A stretch of DNA of 16,483 nucleotides from Candidatus Peribacteria bacterium (GTDB lineage Bacteria; Patescibacteriota; Gracilibacteria; Peribacterales; Peribacteraceae): assembly GCA_903854455.1 (NCBI GenBank), contig CAINWJ010000036.1:1-16483 (forward strand), read 5' to 3'. Below the pieces are notes generated by a model. It worked only from the letters and a program-made list of their open reading frames with translations, did no database searches and was not told the DNA's origin. This document shows, piece by piece, positions 1 to 7,139 of this stretch; positions within the stretch are counted from its first letter, which is position 1, and each line of letters begins with the position of its first letter. The position numbers were made by a program, and so were the translations under genes.

Positions 1-1785
1 CAGTTTCTGGATTGCTGCTTTGAATCTCTCGCCGCGCTCTTCGAAGTTTTTGAAGTGGCTGTAGCTCGGGGCGGAGGGGGAGAGGAGGACGATGCCGCCC
101 GCCTCCCTCACCCCGGCTCGCTTTGCTCGCCACCCCTCTCCCGGCGGGAGAGGGGAATCGCATTGCTCTTTTATTTTTCTCATCACGTTATTGGTGTCAT
201 TCAATACTTCATCGTTAGTGAATCTGAGAGTTCGTATTTCGTATTCTCTCAAAGCGGCTTCGCGCTCCTGATCGTTCTGTCGACGTTCGTTAGTATCGTG
301 AATGGGCCCGTCAACTTCGATAGCGAGTCGGCATTCGTCGCAGTAGAAATCCAGTATCTTCGAACCGAACGGGTGCTGTCTGCGGAACTTTTTTCCGGTG
401 TTGCCGCCTCTCAGTAGTTGCCAAAGGAATTTCTCAGCTTTTGTGGGTTCTTTTCGCATCGTGCGGGCAAAGTGAAGAATTGTCGCATCCATTGGCTTCT
501 TCGCGATCATTTCTTGTTCCATATCGTTCCCCTTCCCCCCTCGGGGGAAGGGGTCAGGGGATGAGGGAGCTGAGCCGGGAAAGCAGTCAAAGGCTGAAGG
601 GAAGCGGCTGGCGGCAATCTTTACTGCTTCTTCGATTGTCTCCACTTCCACGCACTCAATTTTCGCCTTCGTCTTCTTGATCGCCTTTCCGATTGTCGAT
701 CCGCTGTCTGGCAGGAGAATTGCCGTTTTGACTTTTGATTTTTTCAATCTGGCAGCCAACGGCGAGAAGTCGTACCCACGATCCTGGCCTCCCAGGATGA
801 TCGTCGTGACATTGTCTCCCAGCGCATCCAGTGCGGCGATGGCAGATTGAGGCGTTGTAGAGATAGAATCGTCGACCCACTCGAAACCGTGATGGATTCC
901 AAGCGACTGGAGCCGGTGCGAGAGTCCACGGAACTTCTTGATCGTTTCTAGTGCATCATCCGGATCGACACCGATGTGAAGAGCGACCTGGTACGCCGCG
1001 GCGATGTTGCTGAGGTTATGCGCGCCTTTGAGGAGAATTTGATCGAGTGTCACTGGCGAATCCTTGGCAGAGAAGGCGATCTTCTTGCCGCGGCTTTCAC
1101 TCGCTATCATGTTCGATTCTCTGGATTCACCATTGAAGAACACGACATCATTCTTGGTCTGGAAACGCGTGATGTGCTTCTTCGCCTCCAAGTAGGCTTC
1201 CAGCGATCCGTGGTAATCCAGGTGTTCGGGAAAGAAAGAAGTGACGACGGCGATGTGAGGACTCGATGTCAGATCCATGAGTTGGTAACTGCTCATCTCC
1301 TGAACAAATATTGTATTCGATCTCGCATCTTCGATGTGGCTGATAGCAGGTTCGCCGATGTTGCCGATGAGATAGCTCTTCGCTTTCAGCTGCCGGCTAT
1401 TTGCTTTAAGGATTTCGTAGATCAGAGTTGAAGTTGTGCTCTTTCCTTTGGATCCGGTGATGCCGATGATCAGCGCGCCGGACTCCTGAATGGTGTCGAA
1501 GAATATCTGTGTGGAGCTTGTAAGCTTTTGGCTATTAGCTATGAGCTCTTTGCATGGAGGAATGCCTGGAGATTTGATCAAGACATCGAACTTATCCAGA
1601 TTTTCCAGCCATCCGGTACCTACTTGTTTCCAGTATTTCTTCGGGACCTCGATCTTGTCATTCTTATCCGCAACGGTGATCTCGCATCCGGGAGCATATT
1701 TCTCCAGTGCTGTTGCCATTGCCTGACCTTCCTTGCCGAAGCCCAGGATGCAGATGTTCTTGCCGGCGAGGGAGCGGATGTGCAC
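1..1785 (-). CDS. murD: UDP-N-acetylmuramoyl-L-alanine--glutamate ligase (MurD family) with in-frame DUF559 insertion; 3' end outside window
   Basis: Cytoplasmic ATP-dependent ligase that adds glutamate to UDP-MurNAc-L-Ala in peptidoglycan synthesis. I translated this frame codon by codon through the inserted segment; it stays open from a GTG start to the window edge (595 codons). Visible motifs: N-terminal nucleotide-fold segment ICILGFGKEGQA (about 11-22), ATP loop GITGSKGKSTT (108-118), HNLSNIAAA (256-264), DDSISTTPQSAIAAL (305-319), GGQDRGYDF (332-340), and the C-terminal LLSPSAPSY..FKNFEERGERF. About 165 residues (roughly 396-562) interrupt the loop before GIVLLSP and hold a DUF559 domain; without them the length is normal for MurD. 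Ordinary MurD usually has DSKATN and SPACAS where this has DSISTTP and SPSAPSY. From memory that is closer to the L-Glu ligase MurD2, which would fit the murL gene in this window. The GTG start is chosen because no in-frame ATG precedes the Rossmann motif and TACCCT lies 6 bases upstream. Confidence 0.93.
   Translation of the reverse strand, partial: MHIRSLAGKNICILGFGKEGQAMATALEKYAPGCEITVADKNDKIEVPKKYWKQVGTGWLENLDKFDVLIKSPGIPPCKELIANSQKLTSSTQIFFDTIQESGALIIGITGSKGKSTTSTLIYEILKANSRQLKAKSYLIGNIGEPAISHIEDARSNTIFVQEMSSYQLMDLTSSPHIAVVTSFFPEHLDYHGSLEAYLEAKKHITRFQTKNDVVFFNGESRESNMIASESRGKKIAFSAKDSPVTLDQILLKGAHNLSNIAAAYQVALHIGVDPDDALETIKKFRGLSHRLQSLGIHHGFEWVDDSISTTPQSAIAALDALGDNVTTIILGGQDRGYDFSPLAARLKKSKVKTAILLPDSGSTIGKAIKKTKAKIECVEVETIEEAVKIAASRFPSAFDCFPGSAPSSPDPFPRGGKGNDMEQEMIAKKPMDATILHFARTMRKEPTKAEKFLWQLLRGGNTGKKFRRQHPFGSKILDFYCDECRLAIEVDGPIHDTNERRQNDQEREAALREYEIRTLRFTNDEVLNDTNNVMRKIKEQCDSPLPPGEGWRAKRAGVREAGGIVLLSPSAPSYSHFKNFEERGERFKAAIQKL
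133..155. repeat. Hairpin at the murD C-terminal side of the DUF559 cassette
   Basis: Perfect inverted repeat with 11-base arms (first arm CCCCTCTCCCG) around a single central G at 144. It is read through as coding sequence in murD (PLPPGEG-like residues). It pairs in kind with the hairpin at 529-553. Confidence 0.8.
529..553. repeat. Hairpin at the MurD-domain side of the DUF559 cassette
   Basis: Perfect 11-base arms (CCCCTTCCCCC and its complement) around a CTC loop. Translated in frame as a Pro/Gly/Arg-rich linker (DPFPRGGKG). Its orientation relative to 133-155 suggests terminal inverted repeats. Confidence 0.8.
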
Positions 1786-1791
1786 GGGGAA

Positions 1792-1797
1792 AGGGTA
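1792..1797 (-). promoter_or_regulatory. Putative leaderless -10 element of murD
   Basis: TACCCT on the minus strand, then 6 bases, then the GTG start. This matches the spacing seen at eight other genes here and supports the GTG start. It lies in a 16-base tandem repeat. Confidence 0.5.
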
Positions 1798-1824
1798 TAG
1801 GGGAATAGGGGTATAGGGGAATAG
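1793..1824. repeat. 16-base tandem repeat upstream of murD
   Basis: Two exact copies of GGGTATAGGGGAATAG (1793-1808 and 1809-1824), followed by a decayed continuation to about 1850. On the coding strand it reads as repeated CCTATACC/CCTATTCC, so it multiplies -10-like hexamers directly before the murD start. Confidence 0.85.
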
Positions 1825-1883
1825 TGGAGTAAGGGAACAGGAGTGCAGGTATATGAAACAGGAAGAATTGCAGTATTGGTATG

Positions 1884-2609
1884 TAGCGCGAGCCTCGGGC
1901 GAGCGGTCAGGCGAACGTCGCGTTCGCTTTCTTCCATCGCCATTGCCAATTTCTGAGACCGGCAAGTTCCGGATTACTCCACGTGTATTCCATCGCATGA
2001 TTCAGATCATCAGTATCCCTGATGAGATGATCGTAGCTCTCCGTCTGCCAGAATCTTCCGCTTCGATTCAGGATCGCGTTCGCTGTCTTTGCCGTGAACG
2101 ATTTCCACGATCGAAGAATGGTTGTGAGCGTATGACTTGTTATTGGCTTCACAACCACATGAACATGATTGGGCATGATGCACCAAGCGAAGAGTGTGTA
2201 GTTCTTGTTTTCAAAGAAGCGCAATGCATCTGCGACGATTTTTGCAATGCGCTCATCTTTGAGCCAGCAGGATCCATATCCGTTCCGGAGGAATCGTTCA
2301 ATGGATTCTCTCTGTAGCGTCAAGAGGTGCAGACGTTCGTGCGCAGAAAGTTCGCGCTTCATCTGACGTGCGGTTTTCTCAATATCCTCTTTCTCCCATT
2401 GGATTGCCGCGATCTTCGTTTGAGGGATGGAATCTGCAAGCCTGAAGCAGACAGCGTAGATGCCGCCTTCCTTACTCCAGTGCGGGAGCAGCCTTCCCTG
2501 ACGCTTGATGATTGGTTCCTGATCCATTGTTAAGCCGAATCCTACCACAGGCGGGCGGATGACCGTCCGGTCGGACGGGTGCCCGCAGGATCGCTCGCCC
2601 GAGGCTCGC
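1884..2609 (-). mobile_element. RAYT element: transposase gene bounded by inverted REP sequences
   Basis: The 17-mer GCGAGCCTCGGGCGAGC occurs at 1888-1904 and, inverted, at 2593-2609. Each copy is followed inward by a hairpin: GCGAACG-TCG-CGTTCGC at 1911-1927 on the left, and a CCGTCC/GGACGG stem on the right. Between them lies a complete Y1/HUH transposase gene. RAYTs are known to mobilise or maintain REP palindromes, and two REP pairs of the same type occur elsewhere in the window. No target-site duplication was evident. Confidence 0.8.
1907..2527 (-). CDS. REP-associated tyrosine transposase (RAYT), Y1/HUH family
   Basis: 206-residue single-strand DNA transposase of the IS200-like Y1 family; such enzymes cut REP hairpins using a tyrosine. 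The HUH-type motif MPNHVHVVVKP is present as HVH, and the downstream SYDHLIRD gives the likely catalytic tyrosine. The end YTWSNPELAGLRNWQW matches the usual NP..AGL region. ATG at 2527 is preferred over an upstream ATG at 2614 because the intervening 29 codons translate the REP itself. The stop codon and last residues (ANATFA) are encoded by the left REP hairpin, so the gene ends inside its own recognition sequence. No clear Shine-Dalgarno or close TANNNT precedes it. The gene lies between murD and gene A, all on the minus strand, but is probably an independent insertion. Confidence 0.9.
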   Translation of the reverse strand: MDQEPIIKRQGRLLPHWSKEGGIYAVCFRLADSIPQTKIAAIQWEKEDIEKTARQMKRELSAHERLHLLTLQRESIERFLRNGYGSCWLKDERIAKIVADALRFFENKNYTLFAWCIMPNHVHVVVKPITSHTLTTILRSWKSFTAKTANAILNRSGRFWQTESYDHLIRDTDDLNHAMEYTWSNPELAGLRNWQWRWKKANATFA

Positions 2610-2638
2610 ATCACGCCTTGCCTCGGCGAAGTCTGCGG

Positions 2639-4330
2639 CTAATACACCTCCTTCAAATAACACTCTTCACATACCACTTTCTCGCTGCGCTCGGGCTGAT
2701 AGCTTGTAGCTATTGGCTTCTGGCACTTGGCACATGTCCTATTCCACAACTTCCGCGGATTCCGGAGCAGCAGACGGCGGTCATAGCGTTCGTCGGGATG
2801 CAGATGCGGAACGGGCAATTTCTGACGACGGTAGAAATCCAGTTCCTGCTTCACGATCCGGAAGGGGCGTTTCGTTACTTCGCACATCAGCGCCCAGTTC
2901 AGGATGTCATCCGGAATCTGCTCGATCGAATCAGGTAATGCTGCTGCCTCGATCGTCTTCGTGACATTCGGCTTCTTCTCGGTGATCTGGCGCCAGTAGA
3001 ACCCACGTTCCTTCGCTTCCGATTTGGAGAGCGGTAGGTACTCCTGCGCGAGTGATTCGTTGTAGCCGAATGGACTGAGCGATGGCGGGAAATATCGTCC
3101 CCATTCGTTCGTTCTTCGCATGTGCTCAATGATCTTCGGCATCAACGCTTCGTACTCTTCCTTCGTGTACTGCTTATTGAGAATGCAATACTTCTTCTGC
3201 TTCAGTCCGATGCACCCGAAGCAATCCGTGCAGCTATAGGACTGCGCCGAGTAGAGCATGTTGCGGCAGTGGAAGACGTAGAGGCAGTACGCGACGTTGT
3301 AGGTTTCGATGGTTCCCAGCGTGTCGTAGGCCAGTTCAGGTTTCAGGTACATGTTGGAGCCGTCGTAGACATCCTTCACGTTCACGCCGACGGTGACGTA
3401 CTTGCAGTCCTGGCTCTCATTGACGTCGTAGCACTCAGTGCAGCGCTGGGAATTTTCGATGAAATCTCCGCTGCAGTCCTCACTGTTCACGATGTGCACG
3501 GCGCGATGGATCATTGTTTTGCGAAGTTTCACAAGTTCTTGTTTCATCTCTTCCATCTTCTGGAATGAACCACGGAATTCTTCGACTTTCTTCAGATATT
3601 CCTCCTTCGGTAGCGGCTTGTTTCGGAAGTAGTACTGCTTCTTATGGAGGTTGGAGCACAGGCAGCAGTCACTGCAGCCGATCAGATCAGTCGAGAACCA
3701 GCAGTCGCGGCAGTTTTTGGAGAATGAGACGGATGTGCAGTTGTATGAGTTATAGACCGAGAAGCAGTCGTAGCAGAGCTCGCTGCCGTACAGGAACGAG
3801 CAGTCCGCTGAGCTCTTGCAACTCTGGTAGAGCTTGCCGTACATGCAGTCTTCGTCGTACTCGGATGAGTTGATCAGGTAGCAGTTTTTGGAGTACGCGG
3901 TCCCAGCGGTGTACTCGCTGTTCTCATTTGCCAGAACGTTCATGCCGAGCCGCGGCGACGCTTTATGAAGATCAGCAAACTGGTCGAAGAATGGTCTGTT
4001 GAAATCGTACGGTCTGCCCTGATCGATGCCGTCACGCGTTGCGTCATTCCAATCTTCGGGCGTATAGACGATATCCGGTTCTCCCCAGAGCGGCTCTTCG
4101 TGGTAGATCGACACCATTTCCTTTCCGTTCACCACCTTCCGCTTGTAGAACGCTCGCTCATTTCTGTGGCACGTTCGGATCCTGAGCCGGCATTCCGGGC
4201 AGAAGACGGGGAGCGGGGGATTGATGGAGGTCTTTCCGAAGGTGAAGGTCATTTTCTTCAGGAAAGCTTCTTCGTCGGGAGAGATCTCGAATGAGGATTG
4301 GCACCAGTGGTTGAGGCAGATTCTCTGCAT
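2639..4330 (-). CDS. Cysteine-rich double zinc-ribbon protein, paralogue A
   Basis: 563 residues, about 33 of them cysteine. Function unknown; a conserved family that I associate with CPR genomes. Order of parts: N-terminal zinc-ribbon-like segment (CLNHWC, then CPEC about 44-47, CHRNERAFYKR); a conserved block with DFNRPFFDQF; a first Cys-periodic stretch ending at a cap with FRNKPLPKEEY (about 225-245); a probable coiled coil (about 246-273); a second Cys-periodic stretch ending in GLKQKKYCILNKQY (about 373-393); a basic segment with LRNPRKLWNR; and a C-terminal zinc ribbon CAKC...CEEC ending YLKEVY. No signal peptide or membrane segment is seen, so it is probably cytoplasmic. The first cap has lost its cysteine (YYF). 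ATG at 4330 aligns with C and D and has TACACT 7 bases before it; the ATG at 4360 lies upstream of that element. Stop is TAG. Confidence 0.88.
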   Translation of the reverse strand: MQRICLNHWCQSSFEISPDEEAFLKKMTFTFGKTSINPPLPVFCPECRLRIRTCHRNERAFYKRKVVNGKEMVSIYHEEPLWGEPDIVYTPEDWNDATRDGIDQGRPYDFNRPFFDQFADLHKASPRLGMNVLANENSEYTAGTAYSKNCYLINSSEYDEDCMYGKLYQSCKSSADCSFLYGSELCYDCFSVYNSYNCTSVSFSKNCRDCWFSTDLIGCSDCCLCSNLHKKQYYFRNKPLPKEEYLKKVEEFRGSFQKMEEMKQELVKLRKTMIHRAVHIVNSEDCSGDFIENSQRCTECYDVNESQDCKYVTVGVNVKDVYDGSNMYLKPELAYDTLGTIETYNVAYCLYVFHCRNMLYSAQSYSCTDCFGCIGLKQKKYCILNKQYTKEEYEALMPKIIEHMRRTNEWGRYFPPSLSPFGYNESLAQEYLPLSKSEAKERGFYWRQITEKKPNVTKTIEAAALPDSIEQIPDDILNWALMCEVTKRPFRIVKQELDFYRRQKLPVPHLHPDERYDRRLLLRNPRKLWNRTCAKCQKPIATSYQPERSEKVVCEECYLKEVY

Positions 4331-4337
4331 AGGGGAG

Positions 4338-4343
4338 AGTGTA
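4338..4343 (-). promoter_or_regulatory. Putative leaderless -10 element of paralogue A
   Basis: TACACT, 7 bases before the ATG at 4330, preceded by TGA so that TGATACACT forms an extended -10. The same TGATACACT precedes paralogue D. Confidence 0.55.
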
Positions 4344-4371
4344 TCAGAGTGGGGATACAACGTAGGATGTT

Positions 4372-4471
4372 TAGCGCGAGCCTCGGGCGAGCGGTCGGGC
4401 GAACGTCCGTGTTCGCCAGTTTCTGTAGCATGCGGGCACGATGCTCGATGGACTGCTCGCCCGAGGCTCGC
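4372..4471. repeat. REP pair 1 (REPIN-like), between paralogues A and B
   Basis: 100 bases. The 17-mer GCGAGCCTCGGGCGAGC near the left end is repeated inverted at 4455-4471, with a GGCGAAC/GTTCGCC hairpin inside the left copy. The outer start TAGCGCGAGC is shared with the RAYT element and REP pair 2. It is best explained as a non-autonomous derivative of the RAYT element. It lies 13 bases beyond the stop codon of B. Confidence 0.82.
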
Positions 4472-4484
4472 ACTACGCCTTGTG

Positions 4485-6131
4485 TCAATACACTTCCTTC
4501 AAATAACACTCCTCACAGTAGACTTTCTCGGGTCTCTCCGGCGCATACGAGCTCTCCAGTTCCTTTCCGCACTTCATGCATTCCCGCTTCCAGAGTTGCC
4601 GTGGGTTTCTTCGCTGAATGCGCTCAACATGGCGTTGGTCAAAACATTTTCGCGGCAGCGGAAGATTGTGCTGACGATACAGAGCCAGTTCCTGCGGAAT
4701 AATCTTGTACGGTTTGCCGCTTGTTTCACACATCAGAATTTTCTGCACAATGTCATCAGGAACATCTTTGATGTCGTCAGGGAGAGTAGGGGAAGGGCCT
4801 TGGTAGGCAGATGTTTGCGCTTCGGTATCTGTCTTCCACTTGAATCCTTGTTTCTTCGCATTGTTCTCAGTGAGCGGGAAGTACTCCTGTGCAACAGTTT
4901 CGTTGTAGCCGAAAGGCGAGAGTGCGGCTGGGAGCTGCTGGCCCCATTCGCCGGTCTTCTCCATGTGCTTCACGATCTTTGCTTTCAGCGCCTTGTACTC
5001 ATTTTCTGAGTACTGCTTGTTGAAAATGCAGAACTTCTGTTTCTTGAGCCCCGAGCAGCCGAAGCAGTCTTCGCAGTGCTGGCAGTGGTCGATGTATTGC
5101 GAGTTTTTCGAATAGAAGCTGATGAATGTGAATTGGGTATTGTACTGTCCGATCGTCGCAATCGTTCCGTAGCAGAGCTCAGAGTTTTCGACGACGACGT
5201 GACCGTCGTAGCAGTCCTTTGATTTGAAGCTGAAAATTAAGTAACCGCAGTCCTCCAGGTCTCCGGAGTCGTAACATTCGATGCAGTTTCGGCAGTGGAC
5301 GATGTGGTCGCCAGTGACGTTGTCGTTTCCATTGCCGTCGTAGTACTGGTGGATCTGCTGTGAAGCTGCCCGTGTACGGAATGCCGTTTCTGCTGCTTCG
5401 AGTGATGCTGCACTGCCAGTATTCAGTTCTCTGAGCTTCTGTAGGTAGTCGGCTTTGGAATGCGGTTCGTTGAAGATATGAAATTCCTTGTTCCGGAGTC
5501 CAAAGCACCCGAAGCAGTCGCTGCAGCTTTTGCAGTCACTCAGGAAGAAGCTGTCGCGGCAGTTGTGGCATCTCTCGGAGAATGCCAGGTTGTACGATTC
5601 GGAACAGTCAATGCACTCGATCAAAAGCGTACTCTTGAAGCAGTTGATGCATTCGATGCATGAGACACAAGTGTCGATGCCGTAGGAGTAGTAGCATTCC
5701 TCGTCGTGGTCCGAGACGAAGATCATAAAGCAGTTTTTGTCCTGCTGTGCGCCGTTCGTGAAGTCGCTGTTGACGTTCTGGGACGTGAAGACCGAGATCT
5801 TCGGGGCATCGTGCATCAGTTCATTGAATTGATCGAAGAACGGACGATTGAAGTCGAAGTCACGTCCGAACGAGAGCCCGTCCCATTTATCCGTATGCCA
5901 CTCGTGCTGGTCGTAAACTTTGTAGGGACTGTCCGGCGCATACACCGAGATGATTTGCTTGCCGGTGAGGTCGCACTTGCGATGATAGAGCCGTCGTTCA
6001 TTACGCCACGCGAAGCGTTCCTGCCTGCGGCAGGTAGGACAGAGAGCGGGGGAGGGCATGTTGATGGTGTCCAGGAATTTCTTCTGGGCGGGTGGGACAG
6101 AGAATGCCGAGTGACAGAGGGGGCAGGACAT
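4485..6131 (-). CDS. Cysteine-rich double zinc-ribbon protein, paralogue B
   Basis: 548 residues, about 36 cysteines, same architecture as A, C and D. It starts with the CxxC pair MSCPLC, then CPTC (31-34), WRNERRLYHRKCDLTGK, VYDQHEWHTDKWD and FDFNRPFFDQF. The first Cys-periodic stretch ends at CFGCFGLRNKEFHIFNE (about 206-222), the second at CFGCSGLKKQKFCIFNKQY (about 356-374). The C-terminal zinc ribbon is CMKC...CEEC, ending YLKEVY and a TGA stop. An in-frame ATG at 6281 would add 50 residues without family similarity, translated from the regulatory region, so ATG 6131 is chosen. B is the only paralogue without TANNNT 6-7 bases before its start; it faces the TrmB-like gene across an AT-rich region and probably has its own regulated promoter about 115 bases upstream. 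Molecular function unknown. Confidence 0.88.
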   Translation of the reverse strand: MSCPLCHSAFSVPPAQKKFLDTINMPSPALCPTCRRQERFAWRNERRLYHRKCDLTGKQIISVYAPDSPYKVYDQHEWHTDKWDGLSFGRDFDFNRPFFDQFNELMHDAPKISVFTSQNVNSDFTNGAQQDKNCFMIFVSDHDEECYYSYGIDTCVSCIECINCFKSTLLIECIDCSESYNLAFSERCHNCRDSFFLSDCKSCSDCFGCFGLRNKEFHIFNEPHSKADYLQKLRELNTGSAASLEAAETAFRTRAASQQIHQYYDGNGNDNVTGDHIVHCRNCIECYDSGDLEDCGYLIFSFKSKDCYDGHVVVENSELCYGTIATIGQYNTQFTFISFYSKNSQYIDHCQHCEDCFGCSGLKKQKFCIFNKQYSENEYKALKAKIVKHMEKTGEWGQQLPAALSPFGYNETVAQEYFPLTENNAKKQGFKWKTDTEAQTSAYQGPSPTLPDDIKDVPDDIVQKILMCETSGKPYKIIPQELALYRQHNLPLPRKCFDQRHVERIQRRNPRQLWKRECMKCGKELESSYAPERPEKVYCEECYLKEVY

Positions 6132-6187
6132 GCGAGTGAGGAGAGGATTAAGAAGAGGAGAGGATGAGAGGAGGAGAAAATGAATCA

Positions 6188-6203
6188 GTCCCGCAGCCGG
6201 GAC
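6188..6203. repeat. Hairpin in the leader of paralogue B
   Basis: GTCCCG and CGGGAC arms around CAGC. On the minus strand an overlapping GGGA...TCCC pairing (about 6200-6214) competes with it, so two alternative foldings of the leader RNA are possible. It may equally be a dispersed GC-rich repeat. Confidence 0.45.
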
Positions 6204-6247
6204 GCCGCATCCCGGAGTGATGATCTTCAATATCAAATTCTGAGTGC

Positions 6248-6275
6248 ATTGTATTGACAATCTGTTATAAATCAA
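6248..6275 (-). promoter_or_regulatory. Candidate promoter of paralogue B
   Basis: On the minus strand: -35-like TTGATT (6275-6270), 16-base spacer, -10-like TACAAT (6253-6248). It would give a leader of roughly 110 bases. The -35 box lies inside the inverted repeat at 6263-6280. Confidence 0.45.
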
Positions 6276-6280
6276 TAACA
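6263..6280. promoter_or_regulatory. Inverted repeat, candidate operator between B and the TrmB-like gene
   Basis: TGTTAT-aaatca-ATAACA, perfect 6-base arms, in an AT-rich divergent region. It overlaps the candidate -35 of B and lies about 50 bases upstream of the TATAAT of the regulator gene. This is a fitting place for a dimeric winged-helix regulator; binding is inference. Confidence 0.45.
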
Positions 6281-6330
6281 TTGCACATATCAGCCCAGAT
6301 TAATAGTTATGAATTTCGTTTCAAATAAGC

Positions 6331-6336
6331 TATAAT
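6331..6336 (+). promoter_or_regulatory. Putative -10 box of the TrmB-like regulator gene
   Basis: Perfect TATAAT, 41 bases before the ATG at 6378. No good -35 is seen at 16-18 bases upstream. Unlike most genes here, this one would have a leader. Confidence 0.45.
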
Positions 6337-6377
6337 ATTGGATTCTAACCATCTGTAGTAATTTCATTACAACATCT

Positions 6378-7139
6378 ATGATTACCACTGAACTTCAAGC
6401 ACTTGGCCTCTCCTTCGATGAAGCGAAGGTGTACTACGCACTCCTCCAGCTCGGCGGCTCGTACGTCAGCGCGATTGCGAAGAAGGCAGGCGTTCATCGT
6501 GTGGTGTGTTACAAGATTCTCGATGAGCTTGTCGCGCGCGGACTTGTGAGTAGTTTCACCAAGAGCAACGTCAAGCATTTCGCCATCGAGAGCCCGGCGA
6601 TTCTGGTCCGCAAGCAGGAGGAGAAGCTCAAGCAGGCCGAACGTTTGCTTCCTCAATTGCTCTCCATTACGAACGATCTGGCCTACAAGCCGAAGATTCA
6701 GTACTACGAGGGGCTGGAGGGAATGAAGAACATCTTCGAGGAGACACTGACGGCGACAGGCGAACTGGTCGGCTACACGAATCTGGCGGATCTCCCGAAG
6801 GTCATCCCTGAAGATTATTTGCGGGAGTATGCCGTTCGCAAGATTGCCAAGAAGCTCAAGACCCGGATGCTCTCGCCGCATACACCGGCAGCGCTCAAGT
6901 ATCTGAAAACGTACTATCCGAAGGGATTTGATCAGAATCTGGTTGAAATACTGTTCGTGAATCCCCGGGAGTTTCTCTTCGAGTACGAGATCACGGTCTA
7001 CGGCGACAAAGTTGCGATTCTGTCATTGAATCCGCAGGAACGCATGGGGCTGATCATCGAGAGTCCGGTGTATGCCAAGACGCAGCGCGCGGCGTTCCAG
7101 CTGGCGTGGCTGGGGGCGACGAGTTTCGTGGCGAAGTAG
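6378..7139 (+). CDS. TrmB-like winged-helix transcriptional regulator
   Basis: 253-residue DNA-binding protein. The N-terminal TrmB-type helix-turn-helix is clear: LGLSFDEAKVYYALLQLGG (about 9-27), SAIAKKAGVHRVVCYKILDEL (about 33-53), RGLVSS. A short coiled-coil linker with KQEEKLKQAERLLPQL follows (about 75-90), then a C-terminal sensor-like domain with YYEGLEGMKNIFEETL, a basic stretch near AVRKIAKKLKTRM, and VYGDKVAILSL. This layout is common for CPR TrmB-like proteins of unknown ligand. The gene is divergent from B and convergent with C, in the middle of the cysteine-rich cluster, so control of those genes is a reasonable inference. Its TAG stop is the first three bases of the REP pair that follows (TAGCGCGAGC). 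No Shine-Dalgarno is seen. Confidence 0.87.
   Translation: MITTELQALGLSFDEAKVYYALLQLGGSYVSAIAKKAGVHRVVCYKILDELVARGLVSSFTKSNVKHFAIESPAILVRKQEEKLKQAERLLPQLLSITNDLAYKPKIQYYEGLEGMKNIFEETLTATGELVGYTNLADLPKVIPEDYLREYAVRKIAKKLKTRMLSPHTPAALKYLKTYYPKGFDQNLVEILFVNPREFLFEYEITVYGDKVAILSLNPQERMGLIIESPVYAKTQRAAFQLAWLGATSFVAK

Larger units (their letters stand above)
97..600 (-). mobile_element. DUF559 nuclease-like cassette inserted in frame within murD
   Basis: About 500 bases that do not belong to MurD. They encode a linker, then a complete DUF559 domain in the murD frame (codons about 422-545, beginning MEQEMIAKKPMD). Family hallmarks seen: RTMRKEPTKAEKFLWQLLR, KKFRRQHPFGSKILDFYCDE, the acidic core AIEVDGPIH, and RTLRFTNDEVL. 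DUF559 is related to very-short-patch-repair-like PD-(D/E)xK endonucleases. Each edge carries a GC-rich perfect hairpin (133-155 and 529-553) inside longer, imperfectly inverted flanks that share CCCTCA and ACCCCT blocks. The result looks like a mobile unit with terminal inverted repeats. The exact junctions cannot be fixed without an uninterrupted relative. Whether the nuclease is active, or is only tolerated as a loop, is unknown. Confidence 0.82.

Noticed and set aside
1853..2317. 154-codon open frame on the plus strand
   Set aside because: Antisense to the RAYT gene, which shows clear catalytic motifs on the other strand.
4221..5009. 262-codon open frame on the plus strand
   Set aside because: It is antisense to the ends of paralogues A and B and crosses a REP pair; GC-rich antisense frames are expected here.
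6012..6035. CCTGCC...GGCAGG hairpin in paralogue B
   Set aside because: It encodes part of the conserved CPTCRRQ zinc-ribbon motif aligned with the other paralogues, so it is not an insertion.
6132..6281. Longer N-terminus of paralogue B starting at 6281
   Set aside because: The 50 extra residues have no counterpart in A, C or D and would be translated from the AT-rich divergent control region and a hairpin.
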